This document shows positions 14,301 to 25,800 of a DNA stretch of 64,000 nt, piece by piece. The stretch's first letter is position 1. Each line of letters opens with the position of its first letter. The DNA comes from Piscicola geometra (lineage: Eukaryota > Annelida > Clitellata > Hirudinida > Piscicolidae): the NCBI GenBank assembly GCA_943735955.1, contig OX030957.1:1904001-1968000 (forward strand), read 5' to 3'. The translations under genes were made by a program, and so were the position numbers. The notes below the pieces were generated by a model. The model was not told where the DNA came from and made no database searches. It saw only the letters and a list, made by a program, of their open reading frames with translations.

Positions 14301-16497
14301 TTAATTTTGTTGAACCAATCTTATCCAATTCTATTTTATTTATTTTGAAATTTTTTATAGACTTTAGTTTTTCTTTCAATGAAATGTTTTTATTTTGTGA
14401 TTTTTGTTCCAAAAATGAACTATTATAGAAACTCTTAAGTTTTTTTTCAGTTTTTTTTATACATTTGAACTTTTTTCCCGAATTTTTTCTTAAGTTTTCT
14501 CCCACTTCTAAATAAAGTTTTTTTTTTTGCTTTTTCTTTTTTTTTAAATTCGAAATGGTCTTAATTAAAAACAATTTTGCATTCAATTCATTTTTATTTG
14601 TTTCATAAATATTATTAATTTCAATAGCATCGTCATTAATTGTCTTGTAGTATCTTTCTTTAGCAAATAAATCCTTTTCAAAAATCTTGTTTCTTTTATG
14701 CATTTGTTTGGCATTTTTAATGCTTTCCTTCTCATTAAAATTGCATTCATCCAATTTATGAAGGATCAATGTTAGTTCGTTCAAGCATCTTTTTCCATCA
14801 CTGTCTACGGCTTTTTCATTCAAGTATTCGTTATTGCCGTTTAGATTTTCATGAAAGCTTGTAAAGCTTTTCGAGGCGTCGCTAACATACTCGCTGTTTA
14901 TATTTTCTGTTTCACTTATTTTCTTTTTTATATTTTTTATTTCATAACTTCTTTTTAAAGTCTTGTAAATTAGATTTTTGTCACATGGATGGGTATGAAG
15001 CATACGTTCAAAGACATTGCTATTAACCTCTAATGCTTTTTCATAATTGGGAAACTTCCCAGCTTGTCTACCACTTGTATCCATTCCAGTCTTCCCCAAC
15101 TCAAACTTGCTTTTTCTTGACTCATTTCTGTTCAGTCTTTGAAGCTTTGCAACAAACGGTAATCCTGTCAGAGGCTGCTTTAAGAAATTCATGTGGCGAA
15201 GATTAAAGAATACTTTGTTGTCGTCAGTGGCTTTTTTGCTGTTATTTTTCATAAAATTAAAGCTTTTTGTTTTAAGTTTTGTGCTGTCACTGATGATAAA
15301 AGTAGTGTCACAAAAATCATATTTTTCCACATTTTTACCTCGTCTTATATCTTTTTTTAGTTTTCTATTTCTAACACTAATTGTAAAATGCTTTTTATTT
15401 TTATTGCAAGCATTGTGGATTAATGAATAGCTACCAGACCCTGACAAAACTTCTAATATTTCAAAGTATTTGACAATTGGAATATTTCTTTCTGTTTGCG
15501 TGGGCCTACTTGTGTTTTTGTGTCTGTCTATGTTTATTGGTCTTCTCCAGTTTTTTCCATTGTTCATTTTCAGATTTTTTCTATTGTGTTTAAGGATGCA
15601 AAAAGAATTTTTAATTGCATGCACGTGAAGGCCGTGATGGGGGAATTTGAACTCCTTGATGTTTGATGAGTTGCGCATGTTATTCTCTGTAAGGCTCGAT
15701 TCATCTTTTTTGTGAACTCTCATTTTATTTCTCTTTTTAATACTTTCATTATTTATGTGATAGTCTAACTTAATAACTGTAATTTTAAAGGTGTTATTAT
15801 GCAAAGAAAAAGGTATATACCTGAGGATATTTATAATCCTTCTACGTGTGTTGTTGCACTTGTTACAGATGCAAATACCTCGAAAACACTTCATTTTATT
15901 ATTGAATAGACCTGCACTGCTGTTAATGCAGCTTTTATTATTCTCTGTTAATCTCAACTTTTCAAGAATTCTTTTATGCATTCTGTATGCCAGTGAGTTT
16001 TTGAAAGCACTGTAGATAAACCAAACTGAGTGGAGGGCGGGCAAGGGTCTGAGAAGAGAAGAGTTTCCAAGCGAAAATATATAACTTATAGGTTTAAGTT
16101 CTTCCGTTCCTTTGTTTGCCTGCGTTATTGAAATACAGTCAACGCTTGACTCTTCTGTGACATGGTGCTTTCTCCTTGTCGGTCTAAGTTTGCCATTGTG
16201 TGAGTTTGATTTTTCAGTGGAAAAAGCATTCAAGGCTTTTTGCTCTTGCTTATTTTTTAAATAAATCAATTCAAAGTATGACGAAGTGGGTCTCACGGCT
16301 ATTTGGCTTATATTGGCGTTGGAATGAGCCCTGATCGAAAGAAGATTCGTAATCGATGGAGAATTATGCTGGGATGGCCTGCTTGAATTAATCATTGTCA
16401 AACTCACGAGAAGAATGCTTGTCAGATGGGTAAGGAAGAAATTGTTGGGAAGGAGTAAACGGTAGTGGGTACATGTCTCCAAAAATATACTCTTCAT
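1..16497 (-). CDS. Protocadherin-like cell-adhesion receptor, 5' part (EC1-EC5), continues beyond left edge
   Basis: Seven exons join in frame on the minus strand: 16497-12838, 11914-11864, 11561-10107, 8877-8767, 8477-8358, 7976-7342 and 602-1. All introns are GT..AG, and the junction phases are 0 except the last, which is 2. The product has an N-terminal hydrophobic segment, a very long charged spacer, then five cadherin repeats with the family calcium motifs: SDINDMAPAF after EC1, IDTNDNKPHF after EC2, LEDVNDNSP after EC3, LDDNDNSPIF after EC4 and KDENDH after EC5. The LDRE-type motif recurs (RLDRD, KLDRE, KLDFE, SFDRE, RFDRE). The pair of cysteines after RLDRD in EC1 (LCAGSESC) is typical of protocadherins. 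Such proteins are calcium-dependent homophilic adhesion molecules of the plasma membrane. Transmembrane and cytoplasmic parts lie outside the window. The family is secure; the subfamily is not. Confidence 0.93.
1009..1208. other. Assembly gap (200 N)
   Basis: Exactly 200 undetermined bases. The sequence GCAACAATAA stands immediately left of the gap and again immediately right of it, so the two contig ends may overlap rather than be separated by real missing sequence. Confidence 0.99.
2989..4252 (+). mobile_element. hAT-family DNA transposon, non-autonomous relic with TIRs and 8-bp target duplication
   Basis: The left end CAGTGTTGTTCCAGTT and the reverse complement of the right end CAGTGATTTTCCAGTT form imperfect terminal inverted repeats. 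Flanking 8-mers CTCACAAG (2981-2988) and TTCACAAG (4253-4260) differ by one base and fit an 8-bp hAT target-site duplication. Repeated TAACTG units occupy both subterminal regions. Inside, 3318-3490 encodes a BED-finger-like start (SGRKQENAVWAYF). 3587-3840 encodes a transposase segment (RRVVISMDCWTKKGL). 3845-3990 encodes the C-terminal dimerisation region (SAPASQAYVKRVF, then a stop where FS is expected, then VCGDLTAG). The core is deleted, so it is not active. Confidence 0.85.
3318..3898 (+). pseudogene. hAT transposase fragments
   Basis: Two open pieces lie in the element: BED-finger-like 3318-3491 and 3587-3895. The second reads MISLIKNYKKN, then RRVVISMDCWTKKGL and LGISASFYNP, which corresponds to the DxWT strand of the hAT RNase-H-like fold. 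Most of the catalytic domain that should follow is missing. The C-terminal hAT motif appears next in another frame with an in-frame stop. No function is expected. Confidence 0.75.
5281..5362. repeat. (GAT)n microsatellite at LINE 3' end
   Basis: About 27 GAT units with a few GAG interruptions, immediately after the last LINE-like sequence. In the opposite strand it reads as a poly-Ser run, which is not a gene. Confidence 0.95.
7342..7976 (-). CDS. Cadherin exon 6: end of EC3 and EC4 with ~70-aa insertion
   Basis: The acceptor is CCTCCTCAG|AGCAAA and the donor is GAT|GTTAGT (phase 2). EC3 is completed by FAIESESGQIFLTGKLDFE and AIATDN, then the LEDVNDNSP linker. EC4 follows with VSVSDADTEANGRLECTFSV. 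Before its closing strand (REYHIFSNNASFDRELIS) lies a ~70-residue segment rich in Ser, Lys and Asp that ordinary EC repeats lack. The split codon AT|G joins to exon 7 as DRELISMYSLEIACVDGG, an exact cadherin pattern. This proves the 6.7-kb intron between them. Confidence 0.92.
7977..8357 (-). other. Cadherin intron 5
   Basis: A 381-bp intron between exons 5 and 6, AT-rich. I see nothing else in it. Confidence 0.85.
8358..8477 (-). CDS. Cadherin exon 5 (40 codons, first half of EC3)
   Basis: The acceptor is TTTTTTCAAAG|ACTAAA and the donor is TGG|GTGTGT. It encodes KVPEDIPHLTKLLKLQAVDA followed by DEGDNGRVRYSI. This carries the DADxGxNG calcium motif and the 'V.YSI' strand of a cadherin repeat. 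Phase is 0/0, leading straight into SKDAHEQFPFAI of exon 6. Confidence 0.92.
8767..8877 (-). CDS. Cadherin exon 4 (37 codons, end of EC2)
   Basis: The acceptor is TTTCATCAG|ATAATA and the donor is CAG|GTAAAT. It encodes IIAIDGGKPPRSG, then VLVKVIDTNDNKPHF and MQNYYQ. This is the last strand of EC2, the DxNDN calcium linker and the first residues of EC3. Phase is 0/0. Confidence 0.92.
8878..10106 (-). other. Cadherin intron 3
   Basis: A 1.2-kb intron. A telomere-like patch (degenerate CCCTAACC units) lies at 8940-8985. 9130-9250 is less AT-rich than its surroundings but shows no coding similarity. The rest is AT-rich single-copy-looking sequence. Confidence 0.8.
10107..11561 (-). CDS. Cadherin exon 3: EC1/EC2 linker, EC2 split by ~390-aa charged insertion
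   Basis: The exon is 1455 nt and starts at the acceptor CAG|GTTACT. The first ~60 residues give the EC1 calcium linker and the beginning of EC2, with HISEAAVEGSTFTFPTAVD followed by YSVQKYFLF. The last ~36 residues resume EC2 (FKLLTEPDD, then ELKVVLMKKLDREKQAEHRLK). Between them, about 390 residues are acidic first (runs of Glu and Asp) and then Lys-rich. No intron boundaries are needed to keep the frame open. The 3' end is chosen at AAA|GTTCGT (10107) because HRLK + IIAIDGG restores the normal EC2 strand. An alternative donor CGT|GTGAAT (10101) would add two residues and is a better donor by consensus. Confidence 0.85.
11864..11914 (-). CDS. Cadherin exon 2 (17 codons, end of EC1)
   Basis: The acceptor is TTTTCAG|ATTCGT and the donor is AAG|GTTGGA. 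It encodes IRLDVIVQPMSFFQMLK, which bridges LCAGSESCQ of exon 1 to VTIEVSDINDMAPAF of exon 3. Together they rebuild the F-G strands and calcium motif of a protocadherin EC1. Phase is 0 on both sides. The exon is visible only through this match. Confidence 0.9.
11915..12837 (-). other. Cadherin intron 1
   Basis: A 923-bp AT-rich intron between exon 1 and the 51-nt exon 2. I see no repeats or coding signal. Confidence 0.8.
12838..16497 (-). CDS. Cadherin exon 1: signal peptide, ~1090-aa charged extension, start of EC1
   Basis: This is one 3660-nt exon (1220 codons). The ATG at 16497 has an in-frame TGA two codons upstream and A at -3, so it is a good start. Residues about 13-35 are hydrophobic and fit a signal peptide or anchor. 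Residues about 45-1135 are rich in Lys, Asn, Ser and Ile with no domain I recognise. EC1 begins near residue 1139 (codon at 13083) with LHYSVFEEV and runs through IRLDERVGHILVSNRLDRD to LCAGSESCQ. The donor is CAG|GTTTGT at 12838/12837. Reading on past the donor gives 36 more open codons that lose cadherin similarity. Protocadherins normally have EC1 directly after the signal peptide, so the extension is the oddity. An uncut signal anchor or an alternative downstream start cannot be excluded. Confidence 0.88.
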
Positions 16498-19400
16498 GTT
16501 TCACTTGACGACGTTATTGGGTTTGATGGAAAAAGAGATTGAAGTGTTGGTAGAAAAATGGATGGAGTTTTGTATTTTTAGCTATACATGTTGGTAGTTT
16601 ATTCATGATTCAATGATGATTTGAGTTTTAGCAGTTACAATCGTAACTTTTGTCGATCAAATTGGAATGTGTTTTATCGAGAAGATTTTCTAACGGATGA
16701 TGGTAGTTTGAAGGGTAGTTTGAGGTACTGGAAACTTTCAAGTGAAACGAACATTTCTGCGTTTGTATGGGTAATTTAAGTTTATATTTTATCCCTGTTT
16801 AATAAATATTTTTTCCTCTATTATTATCTTGTTTATAAAAATGGTATATTGCAATAAAATACTTATGTAATTAGGAATAAAACACTCTTTTATTTTGTCT
16901 TTTCAAAAACTGAAATTTTTTGTTTGTTTAAATAATTTTAAACAATTTATAAATTGGCAAATAAAAAACAATCAAGCTTTTTAACAAACTTTTTTCAAGA
17001 TAAACATTGAATGTAAATTTTAGCTTTATAAAATGTAAAAAAATAATTTTACAATTTAAAATTAAATTTGAAAAGGTTTGAATTACTTTTATCAGATCGC
17101 ACTCTAACGATACAAAAGCATAAGGAAGATTAGATATAAGTCTTGAAAGTGAAATTTTTAGAGAGAGGAGTTCTTTTCCATAAATATGTGCTTTCTAACG
17201 TCTAGTTGCGCTGAATATATAATGATTTTGTTGAAAATATTTTGTTGTGATAAGAAATTTATTTTGTTTTTTTTTATGAGCTTCAATGTTTTTTTATTCA
17301 ATGTAGTTTTTTCAAAATCAATATTTATGCTTCGTTATTTCTTATCTATTAAATATTTATTTGTAAAATATTTTCAACAGTCTTTTTAATTATAATTTTA
17401 CAAAAGGCTATTTTTTATCTTAAAAATGTTTTAAAAATCACTTTTCTCCGTTAATGCTTAGTTATACAAATTTATAGATGCAATTTCATTGGTAGAATTA
17501 TATAAACCCTTTTAAAATTATAAAAATCTTTTTCCCATTCAACAGACTAACCTTTATATTTCTTTTTTTTAAATAAAAACTTTAAAACAATCGTTTCAAC
17601 GTTTAAAGAATAAAATTGCATGCAATAAAAGCCGAAATTAATCAATTTTCATGACTTCATTGCCCTTATTTCTAGAGTCATTACGCTAAACAACGTCAAT
17701 TTTTTTAATATTTAAATTTAAAACTCTATTTTTTGTTAAAGCTAAAGCTTGTAAAAGTCTGCAACTATACACATAGTCTAACTAAATATATATTGAACAA
17801 ATATTTATAAAACATTCTATAAAAGTTAATAGTTTAACCAAAAATTCCTTTTCCATTTTTAAAAACAAATTAGGCTTCAAAAATTAATTTAAAAAGCTTT
17901 CTTTTGTTGTGCAGAAGTTCGGGAAATTCGAGTTGAAGAAAAGCTTGATTTCATTCGTTGACATTCGTCTTCTCATGTTTTTTCCTGTGGTTCTTATTAA
18001 ATAAATAAATAAATTCACGAGACGGCTTCACGGTGTCCTCTTCACAAGCTGCTTGGCAAAATCGAACTAACATTCGAAGTACCATCTTGCATCTTTACCG
18101 CTAGACATATCGCAGTTCAAGATTTTAATTTCAGTTTTTAAGAAAATAAATGACATAATTTTGGTGCACAAAATTTGATTAAATTTGAGTTAAATTTATG
18201 CACAGTCAAATAAATACTACCGCTTCAATGTCCAACTCCATGCAAGCCTTTGAGTACAACTCCTAGTGTCTTAGACCACGTTTCCGTTTCAAAAGACTCT
18301 GGAGGATTTGCCTCAATGCTTGCGTGATTCTGTTCAGTTAAGGCTTTTTCTTGATCACATAAGCAAAAGAACTTTATGCGAAAAAAAATCACAAGCACTG
18401 AAGCCGCACGTGCAGCTCTTTAAGAAAATTGTGTGTAACAAGGAGTGTAGTATGCGTATTTCGTTTCAACATGCATGCCAAAATGCCGGTTGGTAATCTC
18501 ATACTTCTTGGAAACAAATATTCTTCTTCAAACAACCCTTTCATAACTATTCACTGAGTAACTGTATGTTGATTGGTGGTGCATAAGAAATTTGTTTTTA
18601 ATTTCAAACAGACGGTGTCGACTTTGAGAAAGTTGTGTTACAAAAAGTAAAATATTTCTTTCAAGTTAGGGATAAAAAATGCACGGGGCAAACAATATTT
18701 TGTTTTGTATATTTTATTAAGGTTATTTTCTCTTTTAGAGCAATTCCCACATACCCACACTGTGACATCAAAAATCTGTTTTTTCTATTTCAGAAAGCGA
18801 TAGCGATGGTAAAACGTTTATTGGTCTCTCTGGGCATACTATATTCACATACATAATTATTCATTTTTTATTATTACTTTTTTTATACTTATAAAGGCAT
18901 TTATAGTTCGATCATTGAAAAAACCCATCTTTCTCACGTTTATATACACCTTTTATTTCTTTTTTTTCCATTTTAAAAGTAAATTTTCTTTTGAACTTTT
19001 CTTCAATAAGACAAACTTAGACTCTACAAACTGCCTTACCTCTAATTAAATGAATTAAATCACATATAATTTGTTCAAATTATATTATATTTAATGAATT
19101 CACACACTAGCCTACAATTAAAAAACATATTTTTTCAGTTACAATTATTTTTGCATCGTTTTTATCCGTTTTCAATGCCATTTCAATATATGTAATATAT
19201 TTTTCCATTTTTAATATATTTACTTTTAATATTTAATTTTAATAGATTCCATTTACACCACTGCTATATTGCCTGTTGGATTTAGTATACTTTTGCAGAT
19301 GGATGAGGTAGTTCTTTTATGGATTTAATTTTATTTTTTTCTGTTTCTGAGTTTCCTTTGACTGCAATCTCAACTTGGCATTGATGTTGTCATGGAATCT

Positions 19401-19538
19401 GAAAGTATGCGATATTTACTCCCATTCAACGAGTCACAATCAATTATTTTTCTAATAAAATCTTAGTAGTGCAGTTTCAGACACATGATTTCGAAGTTAT
19501 TTATTAAAAGTTTATTGAGTGTTCGAATAATCTGGTAT
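16498..19538. other. Intergenic: upstream of cadherin, no gene seen
   Basis: It should contain the cadherin promoter and any 5' non-coding exon, but no promoter motif stands out. ORFs here are short, Phe/Ile/Lys-rich and typical of chance reading in AT-rich DNA. 17930-18110 and 18240-18500 are less AT-rich but match no family I recognise. Confidence 0.6.
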
Positions 19539-19815
19539 CTTAGTATGAGGATGATTCAGCCAAGGACGGTTCAGCTTATGATTCTTCATTCGGTAACGAT
19601 TCAGTCCAAATCAATAAAATTTAAAATAAAACTGAATTCAATGAAATAAACTTTAATAAATAGCTTTACTACTAACACAAATAAAGATTTATCAAAGCTA
19701 AGTTGAATATTTTTTCATTAATTAAACATTCTCATATAATTCTATATAAATATTCAGATATAATATTTTAAAATCATAAATCAGATTTAGATGTAAAGAT
19801 TGAAAAAAAGTGAAG
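19539..19815 (-). mobile_element. Truncated copy of an inverted-repeat element (same family as 27162-27944)
   Basis: It starts with the end motif GATGATTCAGCCAAGGACGG. Over about 270 bp it then follows the reverse complement of 27944-27700, including the shared stretch AGATTTAGATGTAAA. The opposite end is not present nearby, so the copy is truncated. Confidence 0.6.
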
Positions 19816-22800
19816 TTGTCTCGACATTTGTTACTTGACCCACATGGCTTCATAGAAACATTTTAAAACAAAGTAATTTTTTATCTATTCTTATTTTATT
19901 GTTTGTAAATTATTTTCATTTAGAATACTGCACCAAAACACATACGAAAACAGATTGGGGTTAACGTTGGGGTCTGCATGATTCATTTAAACTAATACTA
20001 TTGTTATCTTGCCATTCCAAATTAATGATACTGCAGCTCTAATGCAAATAAGATTTACTGCCATATTTATAATAAAAAATGTATTTTTTTATTAAAAATC
20101 AGTTTTTATTGTTTTTAATCTCGTTTCTAAAAAACTGAGTTTAGTTTTTTCAAAACTTGATCCTTCAACTGCAGCTCCTTTATTTCTTTTTGTTGTTGGA
20201 ATTCTTGACATTCAATGTAAATGGGTAGTTGAATGAATAACGACAAATGGTTTTAACAAATAGGTAGTGGATTCAATTCACACACACCCTAGTAGGCGGA
20301 AGTTCTTGGAGAAAAGATGGGTGCTGCCATGAGCAACATGTGAAAAGAAATTACGGGGAAAATGTTGATTCTTCCCTACGTTATGATTGGTTGTGGAAAA
20401 AAATTATACAATTCTTGTTTAATTGTATATATATATAAATTTAGGTACACCCTAAAAAATTAAATATTCAAGACTTCTTTCACCAGATAAACTAGATGCC
20501 TGTTTTCAAGTGCACTGTATAGCCTTGAATGCGATTCTAACTTACAATAATCATCTTTTTAATCAAAGTAACAGTTTATGCTTCATTTTTAAACTCATCA
20601 TTTCCAGAAAAATTCATTTGTTTTTTATTTAAGGTATTTTATCTGTTTCAACCAAGTGTATTAAAAATCAGATTCACTGATTTTTTATGCGTTCATGTCA
20701 GCGGCCCTCTAATAGCTATCACACATTTGAGTGATTGATTTTGGAAAAGCGTTGATATGATGGTTGTTTTCAGTGAATGTCTCTTTTTGTTTAATGGTGT
20801 AGTTAACTTGAAGAAGTTGATGAAGAAAGGGATGAGTGGAAGAATGAAAGAAAGATTGATTGATGATCAAGGTTTCAGATAGATAGAAAGATGGAGTAGT
20901 TGATGAAAGGAAATGAAATGATTGGTGGAATGGCAGATCAATGGAGAAATGTATATTGAAATAGATGGATGGGTAGAAAATTAAGTAATGTCTTGATACA
21001 TTATTAACTTGATGGACTTGAGTTATTAGTAATTTTTCACGTGTAATAGAAAAGCAACTAAAAATTGTAACTTTGGTCTATTTTTTTGAATAATTTGTTT
21101 TTATTACTAAGACAAAAAAATTTCAAGACTTTATTTGGCCTGAAAGCCTCGTCAATCTTCACTCAATAAAAGATCTTTGCTCTATTGATTAATCGACGCT
21201 AAATAGTATCAAGCAATCATTGTTTTTAATTCTTACTTTTTTATTCAAAATTCATTGTTTTAAAACAAGCTTTTGTTAGCTTCTTTTTAAAAATCTTCAG
21301 ATTTTTTTAAAAATTATTTTAAACATGTTTTTTTAAATCCCAAATATGTGTGAAGGATTAAGGAAACATGTACAATCAATTCAGCGTTTAAATTCAGTTT
21401 TTTCCATGAATTCAAAGGTTAAAAGTTGTAAAAAATGTATTTCATAACGAAAAAAAACTTTTAATACATGCATACAGGTTCAAATTATAGCTAGCAACTT
21501 TCAGCTAGTTTCAATGAAGGATAACAAATATTAAGTTTAAAAAAATATTTTTACATTTTGAACTTTAAAAATATTTTAGGAAACTGATACAGAAACAACC
21601 TCAAAATTATAAAAATCGATAGACTCGAGTAATTGTGATTGAAAGAATTCTTAATTGACGGTGGAGATGATTCATCGGTCAGAATTCGAGTATTTAAACG
21701 CTAAGTAGTTTTAAAAAACAGCGTTTAAATCTTTTTGAGATAAACAATAATTTTTTATGTGTTGAAATGCCCAGGTTTTAACTTTTTTTAAATTAGTCGA
21801 AGACATTTTGATAACGAAGATGAAGAAGGATGCTGATAGAGAAACTTATCAACGCCTCAATGCTTTTGGATTTTCATTTTTTAAGTAAGATTTAAATGAA
21901 AAAAAGTAACTGTTTTTTTTTAACTTTTAAAATATACTTTACGGCTATTTGTTTTTCAAAGAACGCCATTAAAGGAAGAATAAGTTAAACCGCAACTCCC
22001 CGTTAATACATGTTTTTATGTTTATATACGCGAACCATACACATTATTACACCATAACTCAAGTTTTCATGTAGCTATTTTATAATTAATTGGTTACAAG
22101 CATAGAATTTACTGTATAGTTGCGTTTTTAGGAATTACTCTTCTTTCGAAAAACAAATATCCTTTTTTTTAAAGTCTGAATAAAGCAAATGAGAAACTCA
22201 CTTTCGGAACAACTTACAATTTCTTTGAATAGTTTCAAACATTATAACGCCATGAATTTTCTTTTCAAACAATAATTATTCTTAGAATTATTCAATATAG
22301 GGAAAAGTTTTATAGTACTTTTTTCTCTCTAAATAACCTGCCTTCTATTACTAGCGTGCCTTGAAAATTATTTCAGAAAACGTTCGGCAATTGGATACGG
22401 CGCTAATAATTCTTTCAAATATCATTAGAGTATTTCAATCGAGCAGCTATAAATGAAAATAATCTTGACAAATGTTGCAAAAACGTTAACAACGAAACTA
22501 GAATCAGTTAACTTTTCAAATAAATAAAAGTTTTATTGCAGAAATACAAAAGCATCTTACAAGCAATCTGATACACTTTCGCTGGAAGTCTCGTGTCTTG
22601 CTTTATGGAATAGTGTTTTGCCTCAGGGCCTTTGCCAAGTCTTTTGAAATGCATAGATGGACACGAATACATAAAAATACACACACGAAAGTATTTGAAT
22701 TATCTAAAAGTTTCTATTTTTAATTAAGTCATTTGTTTTCAAAACTTGAAACTATTAAAACCTAGATTCGATCTCCTTTTGTATTATTCAAATTTTAATT

Positions 22801-25800
22801 TTTTAACTTAAACTTTTTTAAGAATTTGGTTTTTCATTAAACTTCTTAAACTATAAATTTTTCGACTTCAATTTCTTTATCTTTGATACTTTTTCAACCA
22901 CTTAACATTCTTTTTCTAAACTTTAAATGGCTTGAATTTTTATAAAAAGTACTTTGGTGTCTCTGTAGAGACTTAACCTTTCTTTTTTGGAGAAACCCTT
23001 TACATTTCAAAAGTTTCTTTTTTTATAATTGTATTTATTCTTTTTATGAATTTATTGCGTGTAATACATCGTACATATAACTTTGTGTTGTGGTTTTGCC
23101 TTTTGACGGAGACACCTACCCTATGGCAACTATGCAAGCCTGTTAATTCTGGCAGGTCTCTGCATACATGGGGTTGCTTGCACTATAGCTGCAAAAGAAA
23201 AATTATGAACTTCGTCATAAGCGATCAAGAACGTAGAATACCTTTTAATTCACTTTTTATATATATTTAGATGCATAGAAATGAAATTTGATGCATTTAT
23301 ATGAGTTTTTATGCATTAAGGGAAACATTTATTTCTATAAAGTACAGTAACCAAGTATGATCGCTGAAGATATGGCATGTTTATATGCTAATAAGTGCTC
23401 TGCCAGAGTCAAAAACTTGCATGGTTTGTTTGAAAGAATGTCTAAAAACTTTCAAATATTAAAATAAAGTTTTTAATATTTGTATTTTTCTAAATAGGTT
23501 TGAATTTCAATTGGTCATAACAAAAATGTAAAAATAATTAATATGGTCCGTAAATAGGAAAAAAGTGCACATAAAAGCATGGCCTCTGTAAGATAGAATT
23601 TATTGGAGCTTGAAATTGAAATGAACTATACATTTTAATGTTATTTAAGCTTAGAAGAGCTGTTCGGTTGTAACAAGCAACTCACAATGAAGCAGAATAC
23701 TTCAAAGACACGTGATTTAAATGCCTGAAGGCAATAAAAATGCCTGAATTTGAATTTGAAGAAAGAGCGCTATAGAAATCTATTTGATTGATTGATTGAT
23801 TGATTGACTGAATGATTTTTGGCATGACTGGGTGAATGAATGGATAAACGTACCCACCCTCTGGGAGAAAAAAGAATCTAAGACCAGAAATATTTTATAG
23901 AAAAGAAATTCCAGCATGAAGCAACAAGTTTTTTAACTATTTGTTCTTTTTTTCAACTGTTTTACATTTTTTAATAAATTTTATTAAAGTACAATTTGAA
24001 ATAAAATGAAATGCCGTTTTTGTAAAAACCATAATTGGTAATTTCAGAATAGGAAAACCCGTTTTTTTAAAAATTGTTGTAATTTTATGTACCACTTTAA
24101 ATGCCTTTTTATAAAAAATGTTTTACAAATTATTTTTTATGATTTTATTTTTTTATTTACTCACATATTTATCGCTACATTTTTTCTGGTGAAAACACTC
24201 ATCCAATAAGAGGAAGTTGGTACGTTGAAATGTTTAATTTTAATCATTCCTGTCAGAAAAAACATTTTCATAACAATTTTATGTCAAATGAATCAGCTTT
24301 TTGAAACATTTTAATAGCTTAAATAAAAAACTGAAATGATCAGTAACACTTTACATTAATGTGTTGAAAAGACCATACTTTAAATAAACCTAAAATAAAA
24401 TCTTATTTTCTAAGCACGGAAAGTTAACATATATTTTAATTGTTGAATCATCAGGGTTCTTCATTGGATGAGAGAAGAGCTAATCAGAAGGGTCAATGAA
24501 GGCAGTATCTTGTTAGCAAAAACATGTGTTATGCCCGCGTCTGAGGAATGCCGGGTGAGAGTTTTGTTACTTCTTGCGGAAGATTGACGCAAACTTAAAC
24601 GAGATTAGGTAAATCTTTAATTTGATTAAAGTGGATAATTTATTTACTTTAGCAATATATATTTCCATAAAAAAAGTGTTAAGTTTTTTAAAAAAAACTT
24701 AAAGCATTTTTAGACAATCATAGAAGACTTAATTGATGTGGGCAAAGGTTTTGCAAAATACCAATTGGTCAGAATAAAAGGAAAGATCAATTAAATTTTC
24801 TTAACTTATAAAATATATCAATCTTACTATTAAAACTTTTTCTTAACTTTTTTTACAATACGTTTTGTTTTGAATTTAGACATAAAACATGAAAAATATT
24901 ATTATTTTTCTCATTTTTATAGAATAATAAATAAAGAATGCCTTGGTAAACCAAATAACAAAGTACTTTTAGTCATATATTTTTATATATTTCTTTCAAA
25001 CGTCTATTGCTTGATAAGGACGCTGAGAGCTTAAAGGAACTAACTCACGCAGTGCATTGAGACGTTTGAGGGGGATGGGAATGTGGGAGGTAAGAAGATA
25101 AGAGCTATTAATCTTTTTGTTTATCCCGTACATGCTTTTTATAACACGTATATCACCAGAATCGTATTCATCATAATTCCCATTATTCTTTTCTTCATCC
25201 TTATCATCATCATACTCCTCAAAATCTTTATCATCATCATTACCCTCGTGATCTTTTCTATTATTATCTTCATCTAAGAATCCATAACTCCGGCAGTCAG
25301 TATAACTGCTTGTGACTTCATTGACTGGTGAGCGAAATAAAGTGCAAAAGAAAGTTCTACAAAGAATGATTAACAAAACGGAAAACTTTTAAATATTTGG
25401 ATGGATGAACGTAATTTTATCAAAAAAAGAAGAATGGCTAGATGAGTAGGTGGTTGGATCGAGGGAAAATGGATTTTTTAAAAGACGAATGAAAAATATT
25501 ATTAAAAAGATTAGTGAGTTATAGAGAATTTAAAAGAATGAACGAATGGATTGATGGTTGAATGAATGAATGCTCGGATGGCTGGATTGTTGGAAGACCA
25601 GGCTGAAGCCTTGCATTAAAGCCACTGATGAATGAAACTTTTAAGCTATCGGTGTTTTCTTTATTACTGGTCTTGCGTACCTCTTATTCTTTAATTCTTT
25701 TTCGCCTTTTTGAAATCATTTATTAATTTAAATTAAATGATGATTAATTATTTTATTATAATTATTTTTCAAAAGCTTCGTTTTCAAGTCTTTTTTATGA

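Noticed and set aside
18308..18856. Two small plus-strand frames (62 and 73 codons)
   Set aside because: No similarity, no splice partners, composition of random AT-rich reading.
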